Positions 1 to 11,723 of a stretch of DNA of 64,000 nucleotides are shown piece after piece; the first letter of the stretch is position 1; the number at the start of each line of letters is the position of its first letter. The notes beneath the pieces were generated by a model. That model did no database searches and was not told the origin of the DNA. It saw only the letters and a program-made list of their open reading frames with translations. The translations under genes were made by a program, and so were the position numbers. Source of the DNA: Ascidia mentula (taxonomy: Eukaryota > Chordata > Ascidiacea > Phlebobranchia > Ascidiidae); contig OX387197.1 in assembly GCA_947561715.1 (NCBI GenBank), positions 21,912,266 to 21,976,265 of the forward strand, read 5' to 3'.

Positions 1-23
1 TGTTTTAACTTGTTTTCACTCAG

Positions 24-2579
24 GTTCATGCAGAGTTGTCCTCGTCTTCTGGGCTCCGGCGTCGCAGACACTGTGAGGCGGATGAAAAAAGACCATTACC
101 CGTTGCTGGTGCTGGCCCATGGCAAGGGCCGTTCGTGTGACGTCACAGCGATTATACAAGGTCCGTTTTTTTCACCAAATTCTTTAAAAATTCCGTTCAG
201 AGGTGTTTTTTTTGTAAAACGCGTATTTCGTCTTCAGGTAATACGGAACTGAGCGAATTGATGGCGCGCATGATAAAAGCTGTGGAAGACGCCGAGACAC
301 AAAGGCAGCAGGACATACGGGAAGAGGTGAAACTCCCACTTTTATAGATATTATTCCTGTGCTTGAAGAGTATCTATAATACATACCTAAAAAGTTGAAC
401 CCCTAAGTTTTGTGGCAGCAATGTTGTATTTCCCGTATGTTGTTGTAAGAGAAAGCAGCCGCTCAGGCGACAAGTTTTCTTTTGGGTTAAAACGTTTGTA
501 TCCAGGACGCCCGAAAAGCAAGGGAGGATATCAAACGGGAACAGGAGGAAGCCTACTTACAGTCTCTAGAAGCCGATCGCGCCAAGGTAACGGGATCTTC
601 ACAACAAAACTTCCTGTCGTTATTATGTTAGGCTTTTTGTCCTGTGGTATTCAGTAGCCGTGGCACAAAGTCGATTACTCGATAGGTTGCAACCTTGACA
701 AAAAACACACCTTGGTTTCTTAGGTCTGATGCATTAAGACCCTTGTCTGACTGTGTTTATGTTCAATGCACAACACACTGGGTACACACAGATTCGGATT
801 TAGGTTGAGTCCAAAAACTGTATTTGACCAAGGTCGAATATTTGCTGACGTCATCAATTTATCGTAACAAAATAGGTGGTTGAAGATAATTCTGTTCTAA
901 CGTCGTTATGCGTGCTTAATTCGCCGATGTTGTTTTTTTTTGTACAACATTTCCTGAATAAATCTGAGTGCCAATAATGTACGATTCCAAGCACCGCTAT
1001 TACAAATTTGAGTAGAACACTTAAAATGTAAGATTCAGACTTAACGTTCGGATTCGGTGTCTATATTCGGATATTGAAATATACCTGCTATTCGTCCGAA
1101 TCCAAGTATTCGGATTCGATCCGAAACACCCTACTGAACATACGGACAATAAAACGCAAGTGATATTGGACTCGTTGTTATCCACAAATAATGAAACTTG
1201 TATTTGGTTTAAGAAAAGTGTGCGACTGAAATACTTGCCTGCTGCTAAAACACCAACGTTTTGATTTCAGATGATGGTGGAGCAGGAGCAGATGCTGAGG
1301 CAGGAGGAGGACGACAGGAAGAAGAGGGTGGAAGAGGAGAAACGTCAGGAGGAAATTAAACATTTCGAGACACTTGTTCCTTCCGAGCCGGACGCTGACT
1401 GCGGCAAAAAGGTGGCGGGAGTTTGACCGAAACTGCTTAATTCTTGTCACGTGTTAATAGCTTTTGTTGCAGTCCACTTTTACCGTCTTTATATGTAAAG
1501 TAATGTCAGTCTGTTATTGTATTCACGCACTCTGTATATGACCTTATGGGATGGTCTCAGAGTAGAAACACTTCCGGGTCGTTCGGAAAATCTGTTTTGT
1601 TTGGCACCGACTTTTCGCCCACCATACGTGCTGGCATATAAAGTTCCTGGCCATAAGAGCTTTTTGAGTTAATGTAACACTTTGCCCGACAGCGTTAAAA
1701 ACTAACTGTTCTTTGGGAATTATTGCCAAAGGATCAATTACAATTGACGTTTGATTCTAGTTGCCACAGTAGCAATATGTTAGAAAACCAAGTTTATTAA
1801 AAGCTTATACTGTTGTATAGGATACCGAAAGTATCATGCTATATAGAGAGCGAAAGCCGTGACAACTGGCTTTTTCGGTCCAGTCTAATGAATTCTGTTT
1901 ATATGACCTTTTTATAGATCAGCCGCGTTCGATTTCGGGCTCCCGACGGATCCACCTTTCAGCGTTCATTTCTCGCTTCCAACACACTACGTGACCTCGT
2001 TATCTTCGTCGGCTCCAAAGGTTACCACAAAGAACAATACAGAATACTCAAGTCATGGCCGAAAGTCAACGTAAGTTTCTGTTGCTCATGCTGCATTGTG
2101 CTTTAGTTGCAGTTGCGAACAATGGCCTGACAAATTGTTTCGCTGTGTGGTTATTGTTATACGTTAAAAAGTCAATTAAGCCGGTAATACTTTTGCATGA
2201 AGTGTGATCGTGTTTATTCCTGCAAAAAAACTTTGGCAATGTACGTAACACACATTAATTTTGCTTTCCTATACGTTTCTTGTAAGCATTCTTCATCACA
2301 AACAAAGATTCGTCTTTCCATATACGTTAGGTTTATTTCAGTTTAGTATTATGCAGTAATTTTACGGCGCAGCGTTTAACGTTTGCCATTTGCTGGAATA
2401 AGGGGGTCGTAAACTGAAACATTTGACACTGCAGTGATTACAGCAAGCCACGCTCATTACTTTTATCCACCTTTATCTGACAGCTGTTGGCGTTGAACAT
2501 GGACTCAACGCTGGAATCGAACGGAATATTTCCGCAAGACTCACTCATCATAGAGGAAACGCCTGATTATGACGTGTGA
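24..2579 (+). CDS. FAF1: FAF1 (FAS-associated factor 1), 3' part of gene
   Basis: Partial gene; the 5' exons lie left of the window. Exons 24-160, 238-326, 506-586, 1271-1411, 1918-2070 and 2484-2579 join in phase to give about 231 C-terminal residues, ending in TGA. The order matches FAF1: the end of the thioredoxin-like UAS domain (VRRMKKDHYPLLVLAHGKG), a charged coiled coil rich in E, R and K (IKREQEEAYLQSLEADRAK), then a UBX domain (VRFRAPDGSTFQRSFLASN, ending FPQDSLIIEE). Known family role: a p97/VCP cofactor that binds ubiquitinated clients through UBA/UAS and p97 through UBX, acting in protein degradation. FAF2 is a less good match because the UAS-to-UBX spacing and the FPQ ending follow FAF1. 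The final DYDV tail extends past the usual FAF1 end. Confidence 0.88.
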
Positions 2580-3631
2580 AATATTGAGTTTTCGAGCGAT
2601 TAAAATTAAAATACCACGGATTGTGCGCACCCGTATGTCACTCCTCTGCTATCTCTGTTGCTCATTTATTTAATGCGTGGCACAGGCGCGTTGCGTTCGA
2701 TTTTCTTTTCCAGTTCGTGTAAATTTTTCCAGTTTTAGGCAATTTACCGTCTTCTATTCGCCCCCTCCACAGACTGGTGGCTGAAAGTTTGTTTTTGTGG
2801 TGATTTGCGTGTTTGTTGCGTCACCAGCAGACCATTACATAGGTCGCAAGTGTGGGGCCCTGTTAATTATATACAAGGTATGTGCTTTCAGCATTATCCC
2901 ATTCATTCAATTGACTGTTATGCGGTCACCCGGTGTGGTTGTAACTGCGCCGTGTTGGTAAACTGTTTTTGGTGTGTTTGTGTTGAGTTCGTTGTTGTAC
3001 AGCACGGTTCGGGACACATGTGGCACTGCTTTTCATATCCACCAAGAACGGTCTTGCATTACTATATTTAGCCGCCATTTGAATTTATATGGAATAAAGA
3101 TTGACGCGGATACCGAGGATTTGGTTTGTCAACGCAAAAATGATCACATACCGAATTGTACATTTCGTTTTGTGTTAGTGCCACGAACATACGCCATCAT
3201 TGGTGTTTGCCTATAGCAGGCTTCTTTCTGTCGTACCTGTGATCGCTTTTAATGTTAAATAAAATTATGTTCGTTATAGTGGAAGTGTGGAATATGTGTA
3301 TCGACTTTCCATATTTTATAACTTTATGAATAAAACTTCATCAATACATGTGTGGCAAGTATTTTTTTAAACCTAATCTTTTCTCACAACATAGTTCCTA
3401 AATTTTTCGCAAAGCAAAATAAAAAAAGTTTCCCCGCTCCAAAAAACATTCAATCACAGGTTACGCACGAGCGATCAAGCGAGACCGTATCCTTAGGCGC
3501 GTATATAGAAACCAACGAAACAACAATAATTCCAACTGCTAAGGTTGTCCACTGAAGCTAGCAGGTGTTGCGTGACACTGATTTATCAAAATGGAATCAG
3601 AAATAAACAACTAGACTGATTTTCATGCAAA
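2580..3631. other. FAF1 3' UTR and intergenic spacer
   Basis: No coding exon recognised. AATAAA signals on the plus strand at 3093-3098 and 3258-3263 are candidate polyadenylation sites for FAF1. The remainder up to 3631 probably holds the promoter and 5' leader of the WD-repeat gene. Confidence 0.5.
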
Positions 3632-6600
3632 ATGGCTACAGAAGAATACAGTAGCGACGCTATGGTCTTTGGCTTTCAGACAGTTAATGCATTTTGTCAA
3701 GGCCCAAAGAGTACGGACATTTTAAGTGTAACGTACAACACGTTGGTAAAAAGGTACTTCATTTTTTTACTACTTGGTATTTATCGAATGCAAAAATGAA
3801 TGCTTTTTTGTTTTTTTCTTGAAATTGTTGTCCCCAAACAATCTCGTTATTTCCGACTACTTGCTTTTGTCACATCATTTCCGTAAGGGTTGAAATGTAT
3901 GGAAAAACATTTCCATGCTGAATAGTTTTCAAGGTGTGGATGTTCAAGGTTTGGGTTAATAATTATACGATCAGAGACTTAAAATCATCTTAAATAATTT
4001 TTGAAAACATTCACCTCACTGGTTTTTTTGTTGTTTTACTCAAATATTTAGGTACATAGTCGTCGATGGAAGGGAAATATTTTCTTGGTCTCCAAGTTCT
4101 CAATCACCCAGAACTACTTGTGAACTCACCTTTCCGAAGTATCACAATCGGATGCTGCGCTGTTTTATCTTTTGCGAAAAGTACAATGTTTACTTTGCAA
4201 TATGTCAAGATTTTACATTACAGGTATATTTAAGATTTTTTTAATATGTACTTCCAACTAACAACTTGAGTACTTGTAAAAGTGTTTGAATACTCTTTTC
4301 ATGCCTATTAAACAAACTTACTTATCGTAACATTTTGCTGTTATTTGGATTTGCTCATGTCATAAATAATATTGTGTTTAACAAAGATTTGCACTTTAGT
4401 TTTTCTATCACTGAATCGTGCTTTGCATCTGTCCTGAAGGTCTACAACAAGAAGTTTCAATCGACATGCAAAGTAGAAAACCAGAATATGAGGGCAATCC
4501 AACACCTTGTGTTTAACTCCAGACAAAATGAACTGATAACAATTGGCATAGCTGGAACTACAGTGTGGAAGTACCAACAAATGACTAAAGCACCTTTTAA
4601 TGAAATTAGACCAATGGCAAATTACAGGTGTGTATTATTTTCTTTCATGCTGGCAGACTTGAAAATATAAAAAAACGATCGCTTATCAAATGTTTTTGTC
4701 GCAAAGTGTTTTTAGACATGAAAATCACATGTAAATTTATGTTGGCTTGCAGCAGTAGCATGTAAAAAAGTGACACATACTTTTCCTAAATATTTCCTTT
4801 GTTGTTACACAGCCTGGTGCTTCAATCTCACCATGAACTGGCAGAGGGTTCATGGTGCACCAAAGTGCATCTTGTTGAAGAAACCCAGCAGTTATTTTTC
4901 TGTTGTAACACAGGGCTTTTCGTATATGATGCAAGAAACCTAAAACTTCTCTGGCGGCTGAAAAAGTAAGCTTGATAATGTCTAATTAACTGAGGACCAC
5001 AGAAATTTGGTTTCTGCATTCCAGTGCTCATGGTGCAGCATTGACAAGTGTAAGCTTTTGGCTGAAAGGTCGAATGTTGGTCACTGGTGGCTTGGATGCT
5101 GAGATAAAAGTGTGGAGCAGCTTGGGAGGACACATTTGTACATTTCGTGGCCACTCAAGACCTATTACAAGGCATGTTACTGAAAATAACCTTGGAAATA
5201 TGTATCTTGGACATTGCAAATTGCTGTATATTATGTTTTTTATATTAAAATATAGTATTTTATTATAAGTATTTTTACTCTTCAAACTCTATTCATAAAT
5301 AGTTTGTCCTTTTATCTACGATCTTGAATTATTTATCTTGAACCAAATTTGAATTAACAATTATTTAAAGCCAATGATGTAAGCATGGTAAAGGGTTATT
5401 ATGGGCAGATCAGCTATCTTGTCTAATTTTACCTAATTCGATGTGAAACTTGTTGATGTAACATTATCCTACATACAGCATTGTTGTTCACCCTCACCTA
5501 AGTGGCTTTGTCATGACATCATCGCTTGATGGCACAGTTAAAGTATGGTCGCTCACAATGTTGGAGATGGTTTACAGTTACAATGTCTTTGTTGATGGAG
5601 TTGACTGGATGGACATAACACCAGATGGCAGTGTGTGGTGTGCCACAGTCCGACAAGTAAGATTTGCTTGTGTACTATTTAATACAATTTCAGCTGAGTG
5701 GGATAAATAGATATATATCTAACACATGTATTCACATTCCTATTGTCAGCTACAAACATTTTACACCATTAACTTGGTCACATCCAGCTCTCAATTGTGT
5801 TTATAATATTGATCAAAGCAAATCTTGATATGTTGTGAGCTGCATACAGATGGCCACTGTTTCGACGTATATCGTCTTATCAGTGATGACCATGGACGGC
5901 CAAGCTCACAAAATTCATATCATTGGCTGGTCGGCTCCATGTTTTTTGATATTCTCGATATATTGTTGGCTTTAGATTTGAGGACTCCAACTGATCTTCC
6001 ATTTTTTTTCTATTACAGTTATCTGTTTTCAAGTTTAACTCATTTGCTGAGTTTTGGGGTCACACCCAATGCAATATCACGAAACTTTGTGCAGTTCAAG
6101 ATGCAGAGAAGACAGACAGGATTTTGGCTGTTGGAGATGATGGTATAAAATTGATTGTCATTGCACAATCTTCCCAATCATTTTTAAATAATTAAGTCTA
6201 AATTTTAGGAAAATTTTCTCTTTATGTCTTCCAACATTTTTTATTTTTAGGTGGTTTTCGACTATTCAGACAATCCCTGGCTGATAGTGCAGTGTTGTGC
6301 ACTGTGCTTCCTCCACCAACTGTATCCTTGGATGAATCAGTACTGAGCATCACATACAGTCGCCACAACAGCCTGTTTTTTGTACTCACCAACCCATGGA
6401 AAATATGGGTGTACACTGGAAAGACAGATCCAGCTTGCAGGTGTGTTATTTTAGAAGTTGTTCATTATTTTTAAATGTGTATATTAACATACATGAAATG
6501 ATATGTATTGCTTGATAACTTTATTCAACAATGTATTCCAATAGGTCTTTACCGTCCACTGTTCATGTGTATTTTTTAATCATATAATCTAATTTTAAAA

Positions 6601-9600
6601 CAACACCTGCTTAATATCATCTACATGAACGCCAGTTTCCTGTGTGTCATTTATTCAGGTTAAATTATTAATGTAGTGGTTTGCATCCACCTTACATTTT
6701 ATATGTTGAATGAACACACATTCCTGACTGGTTACTTTGCACACATATTTCCATCTTTTCACTCAGAATTTTTGTTTAAAACACAGACTAGCGGAGTGGG
6801 ACATTGCAAAGATGCAGAAATCCACCACAACATTGCAAATGAAACATGATGAAGAAAGCACAGCACGAAAGAAAACTGAAGCCCTGATGCCAAAGTTGCA
6901 TAAACATGTCATGAACCGACCTTCAATTGAAGACTGCAGCCATGGGGTCACCAGTGAATGTAGCTCACTACAGTGTGTGTACTCTTCCAGTGGATTCACA
7001 TTTCATGGTGAAAATGGAATGTGTTCTGCCCGCTCAAGGTATTAATGGTTTTTTTTTTATTTATTATCAACCAAGTCCACCGTTTGCTTAAACCTGGTAT
7101 TCTCTTCAGCATTTCTTTGAAAAAGTTTTAGCCAGGTTAAGTTCAGTAAAATGTTTTATGTTTCGTTATTCTATCCATTGCTATTTCTTTTACAAATGAC
7201 AAATTTACCTCTGTGTTTGTTATAGCAACATGTTTCTGAGTAATTTGAAATAAGGTCACCATGTTTTCTGTAATTGTTAACATTAATAATTAAAAAAATA
7301 CTTTATTTTATTTCAGACATCTTTTGGCTATTGGACTGAAAGATGGCAGAGTTCTGTTTGTTGACCAGAAGCAAAGGGGATTGAAGTACTTTGAAATGCA
7401 AATCAGCAACGGACCTGTAGAGGACATTTGTGTGGACTTCCAACATCAAAGGCTCCTCACTCTATGTTACCATTTTCAACACATCATTCAAGTAATCATA
7501 CAAAAAAAATTGTTGTGTTTCTTTAGGTGAAGGTTTGGAAAACATGTTGGTGGGTCTTAATCTTCATTTTCTAAAATGATAATATTATTTTATTACCTTG
7601 ATTACCCTCCATGTGTGACTAGTTGATATTGTGACAAATTTGTATCCATATGTTGTTGATACTGATTTTTCTGTTGTTTTTAGATATCTGACTTTCTTTT
7701 ATTCTTTTCCAGGTTTGGAAATTTCCTGATCTACAGGAATTTTCCAAGTTTACCATACATCCTGACTACACATCATACGTCATGGTTGGCGACTATTTTT
7801 GTAGTGGATACAGAAATGGGAGTGTCAAGGTTGAAAAACTTTCGGGTAAATTAAAAAGTCTCTTTTATATTCAGCTGCATTCTTGCAACTAATATGCACA
7901 AACCATGTAACAAATATACACAAACAATGTATCAATGCAATATATGTGCAAAAAAAGCCATAATAATATTGGTAAGCTGCAGACAGGGTGTGTACACACA
8001 CTGTTTCGACCTGTGAGGTCTCATCAGTGCAGCTGTTGCAGTGGCACTGTGCTAGCTTTTACACTAGCAGGCACACTAGATTCCACTTTGTGGTACCTGT
8101 CCGGTCAACGTTGATCTGTTGGGTACCCTATACTGAGTACCAATCAATATATGAGTACAATGTATCAATGTTTAACAAAAATGCATAGTTTTTACTTTGC
8201 TTGTAGCTAGTTAAGTTATAGTTTAACATGTGATACATATGGTGTCCAATTTGTCATCTCTCAGTTTGACTTAGCAATAATATAAACTTTAGAAAGGCGA
8301 GCTTCTGTGAAAGACGAAATTAGAGGCATTTATGAGAAGGAAAAAGATGATTGGTCTGAAGATCATAGAGCCCCTGTCACGGATGTAAAAGCCTGTCCCG
8401 GACAGGACATATTTTGTTCCTGCAGGTTTTACCATTTTTGTATGCTTTGTTCACCAAGTTGCATGAGCTGCAAAATCACATGCCCTGTAGATTGCATATG
8501 ATATCAATTTATTGAAAACCAGTTACTTTATCATTGGATGCATCAAATGAAAATCAATGTAGTGAAATATAAATTTCTCATCAGTATCACAACTTTGCTT
8601 AATCAGTTCTGATGGCATGATCAAAATTTGGAAATTTGACAAAATTCTACTCAACGAAATTGTGCTCGACGACACCCTGTCAAGTTGCACGTTCATTAAC
8701 TCATTCGGTGATCTGCTGATTGGTTGGAAAAATCACATTTTTTTGATACACCACCATCATGTCGCACCACAGTTACAAGCATGCCTTTCATCTGAAACCT
8801 TGGAGTATCTTGATTGTGGTATGCCACATCCTGCCAAGATTAAAGGCTTTTACTTTAGAAATATAGTAGTTTTATTAGTTTATATTGAATGCATGCATAT
8901 ATTTAGTTAGTACCTTGTATGTTGCACAACACTTACAACTTGAAAAAGTCATGCATCCATGTTTTTCAGTTTTGTTTGTTCTTGCATGTGTTCATTTGTA
9001 CCTGCTTGCTGTGCTTTTGCTTTTCCAACTGTTATCTAAGGCCTGCATGCAAATTATAGTTTTGCACGAGTTCTAATTACTGGTGATTGTGTTTAAGATA
9101 AGTTTGTAGTTACGTAAAATTGGTGAAAATTATTTATTGAATATTCATACTACTTAATCAAAATCGTTCTTCTGGCACTTAAGTTTCTGAAGTTATTTAT
9201 TCGAAACCGACGCATTGCGTTTTTTTTTTTTTTTTTTGTGTGTTTATGCGCTTGATGCAATATGTTGACACAACCCTGAGGAAGTTGCGTCGAATGGCAG
9301 ATGAAACGTCGGTTTCGAATAAATAACTTCAGAAACTTAAGTGCCAGAAGAACGATTTTGATTAATTAGTATGCCTGGCAGCAAAAATAGCAGTATATTC
9401 ATACTACTGTTGGTCATTTTAATTTGAGCAGAATCAGATATATACGAAGACCCTTCTATAAAATATGAGACACTTGCTGATGGAGAAGAGGAGCCTTTGA
9501 CCATGCAAAAGTATCTTGTGCCTTACAGCTTTATCAATGTTGAAGACTCAGATCAAATGATTTTCGATGGAAAACCCATGTCCCAAAAAGAAGTAGGTGT

Positions 9601-11332
9601 TCTGCATTGACATGTTTGTAAGTAATGAGAACATATTATCAACATTTGTTATCTTTTTATTAATACTTTCACCAGTTTTAGTTTTGCGCAAGGTATTTTT
9701 GAGTGGCTTTCTGCCGTTTGGTCGACACACAGCGAAGTTTAAAAAGATAATAATTATAACTTAATGTGTATTTTTTTGCAGGAAAGCGATACAAGTGACA
9801 GCGAAGATTCTCTTCATGCACCAAGTGACATCTGCATCTCACCAGCTTCCTCCTATGATTGCCTCACATTCCTTGATTCGTATCCGCAAGTTAGTCGCTT
9901 CCAGTCTGTGTATGACATTTCCGATTTTCAAGGTATTTTTTTAAATCAACTTGTAGCTGGATCATAGGGATAGTAATTTTGTTTTTAGACATATCTTTCC
10001 CACACTTCGGAATTTCTCCAGGCCCAACGCCCTCAGTGTCTTCTGAAAGTGAAATAGAAATTGAATTAGAAGACTACATGGATGATGTTTACGATCCTAT
10101 TATCAGAGTAAAACCCTTGAAAATGTTGTGTATTCAACTTACGCTACATTTCACCTACTTGAACAGGAATCGGAGGTGACCATAGATGTTGCACAACAGA
10201 TGCTTCTGGCAAAAAATGTCAATAAAGCTGTGAACCTGATGAAGCCACCAGTGCCAGAAATAGACGTTGATCAGTCGGAGGTGGTGGAAGATGAAAGACC
10301 GTCATCTAGGTTTAACTAGATTTGTTGACTCTAATGCTTACTAAGTTATAAAAATGCAGTCACTACTAGCAACTGATTTTACATACTGTCTACTTTTAAG
10401 CAAATTGAGTGAATTTGCAGAAAAAATAAAAAACTATACAACAAAGTTCATTTGGTGTAATTAAGCTTACTGCATAGTACAGGTTTTGCATGTGCGAAAT
10501 TTTCACAAAACAAATTTTTGATACAAACAAAATAACCAATGCAATAGTGGAGAATTTCATGATACTGTTGTTTTGATTGTTGCACTACAATCATTTTGTA
10601 TTGAAGATTTACAAAACCGTCAGTTATGTTCCAAAACAAAACAAATGTTGTTTGTGTTTCTTTATTAAAGCAAGTATTGCTTGTGGTAGATTTGCAAATG
10701 CACGGATAGATGCTCGTGCTTTGATGAAAGTTGCTGTTTCTGCTGTAATAGCGGCGAACAAGTTCAAATCCGCACCTTCGTCACCAAGAAAGGCTAGACA
10801 GGGATCTGCACAGGTTTGTATGTTGTTGGAATGCACTTTCTAACTAATAACAGAAACAGCTTTTTCCCATTTTCCTTGTTTTTGAACACAGTTAAGACTA
10901 CAGATACAAACCCTTTGAGAAACATTTTCTGAATAATTCACTATGAGAAAATTACTAATTATAATAATGTCTTTTCTCAATCTCAATTTTAAGCATCAAT
11001 TATTCTAGGCTAAACTTTTTTCATTAAAGTCTTAGCAAGTTGTAAACTGTTTTGGTTCTTGAAAATTGGTAGCAGGAATAAAGGAAAACTGGTTGACAAA
11101 CAAATTTGTATTTTATTTTTACAATTCTGCTACATATCCATTTATTTAACACAATCCATTTTTTAAGGCTCGCCCTAAGAAACAAAGGAAAGACTCTTCA
11201 TCAAGCATAAAATTAAGGAGAAAAAGCAGCACTGCAGTAGATTTGTCTACTGTAGAAGGGTCAGAAGTGGATTCAGTGATCAACCAACCTTCCTTTATGA
11301 AACTTGACATTAAGGCAAGAACACCTTTCTAA
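3632..11332 (+). CDS. WD-repeat protein of the WDR87/WDR97 type, complete
   Basis: Exons 3632-3753, 4052-4223, 4440-4627, 4813-4965, 5025-5171, 5479-5656, 6019-6142, 6251-6440, 6787-7038, 7317-7491, 7713-7845, 8293-8425, 8607-8818, 9432-9592, 9782-9932, 9989-10107, 10167-10309, 10675-10813 and 11168-11332 join in phase to about 1018 aa. The N-terminal two thirds contain WD repeats (GGLDAEIKVWSSLGGH, GFVMTSSLDGTVKVW, SSDGMIKIWKFDK). A charged linker (YEKEKDDWSEDHRAPVTDV) comes before the last repeat, and an acidic, Ser-rich low-complexity region follows. The segment GDLLIGWKNHIFLIHHHH after the last repeat resembles WDR87/WDR97, which are linked to cilia and sperm flagella; that assignment is from memory and only moderate. 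The intron after 5171 begins with GC. Introns hold a hammerhead ribozyme repeat and a foldback element. Confidence 0.75.
5172..5478 (+). other. GC-AG intron
   Basis: The exon ends ...ATTACAAG and the intron starts GCATGT. No GT donor keeps the reading frame. Joining 5171 to 5479 gives a continuous WD repeat (GHSRPITSIVVHPHLSGF), so the GC donor is supported by phase and repeat structure. Confidence 0.75.
5838..5890 (-). repeat. Decayed hammerhead-ribozyme repeat copy
   Basis: Reading the minus strand: CTGATAA (box 1 with one change from CTGATGA), a 13-nt hairpin GACG...CGTC, GAAA, a short stem ACAG...CTGT, then TGCAGCTC. It is the same layout as the intact copy at 7974-8034, but box 1 and the 5' strand of stem I are damaged. 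It lies in a WD-gene intron in antisense orientation. Confidence 0.65.
7974..8034 (-). ncRNA. Type I hammerhead ribozyme, apparently intact
   Basis: All hammerhead elements are present on the minus strand, in order: stem I 5' strand AGCTGCA (8034-8028); box 1 CTGATGA (8027-8021); stem II GACCT-CACA-GGTC (8020-8008); GAAA (8007-8004); stem III ACAGTGTGTG paired with CACACCCTGT, with one mismatch; cleavage residue C at 7982 in a GTC triplet; and stem I 3' strand TGCAGCTT (7981-7974), complementary over 7 bp. Both ends lie in stem I, which makes it type I. Such ribozymes are known from animal retrozymes and Penelope-like elements. Cleavage is predicted just 3' of the C at 7982 on the minus strand. 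The site is in a WD-gene intron, antisense to the host transcript. Confidence 0.85.
7974..8160 (-). repeat. Hammerhead-bearing dispersed repeat (retrozyme-like), best copy
   Basis: The ribozyme is joined to a body sharing blocks with copies near 34355 and 54915: TGCAGCTG beside the ribozyme, then CACTAGCAG/ACTAGCAGACACA, TTCCACTTTGTGG and CGGTCAA. No protein is encoded. The outer boundary near 8160 is approximate. Confidence 0.6.
9155..9394 (+). mobile_element. Foldback element derived from a Penelope-like 3' end, with 14-bp TSD
   Basis: Arms at 9154-9212 and 9307-9365 are perfect inverted repeats of 59 bp. The loop carries a run of T and a hammerhead-like core: CTGAGGA at 9276-9282 and GAAAC at 9303-9307. 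The right end has the tail TATGCCTGGCAGCAAAAA, shared with other elements in the window. The direct repeat ATATTCATACTACT at 9141-9154 and 9395-9408 is a target-site duplication. It is inserted in a WD-gene intron. Confidence 0.8.
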
Positions 11333-11723
11333 CTTTTGCACATATATATGATAATTCTGAATATTTATTTTTATCAATATGCATGACAAAAATTGTAGCA
11401 AATGGGTATAATACTTTATTTTATAAATTTTCACATGTTCATATAAATTTTAAAATTTATGACTCAAAGGATCTTAACAAGAACATTTAAGATGAATATT
11501 ATTTGAAATAGGAACATTTTTTTTATTAAAAGCTATTTACATTTGACACAATTTCTAGGTTTGAATAACTGCACATTTTTAAGAACACAATACATGTACA
11601 AAAAGTGTGAAAAGTAATAAAAAATGAATACAATTACACAAAATATGTAGTGGGAGCAAATGGTCACAAATTCTGTAAATACAAACAAGTGAGAAGTATT
11701 TGCAGGGCAAAAATACAGAGACA
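11333..11723. other. Converging 3' UTRs of WD gene and GPCR gene
   Basis: No coding sequence seen. Minus-strand AATAAA signals (TTTATT at 11364-11369 and 11415-11420) could end the GPCR transcript. No clear plus-strand AATAAA was found for the WD gene. Confidence 0.45.

Noticed and set aside
4335..4439. 5' extension of the WD-gene exon as an open frame
   Set aside because: An upstream acceptor at 4399 gives the wrong phase and a stop. The acceptor at 4439 keeps phase 0.
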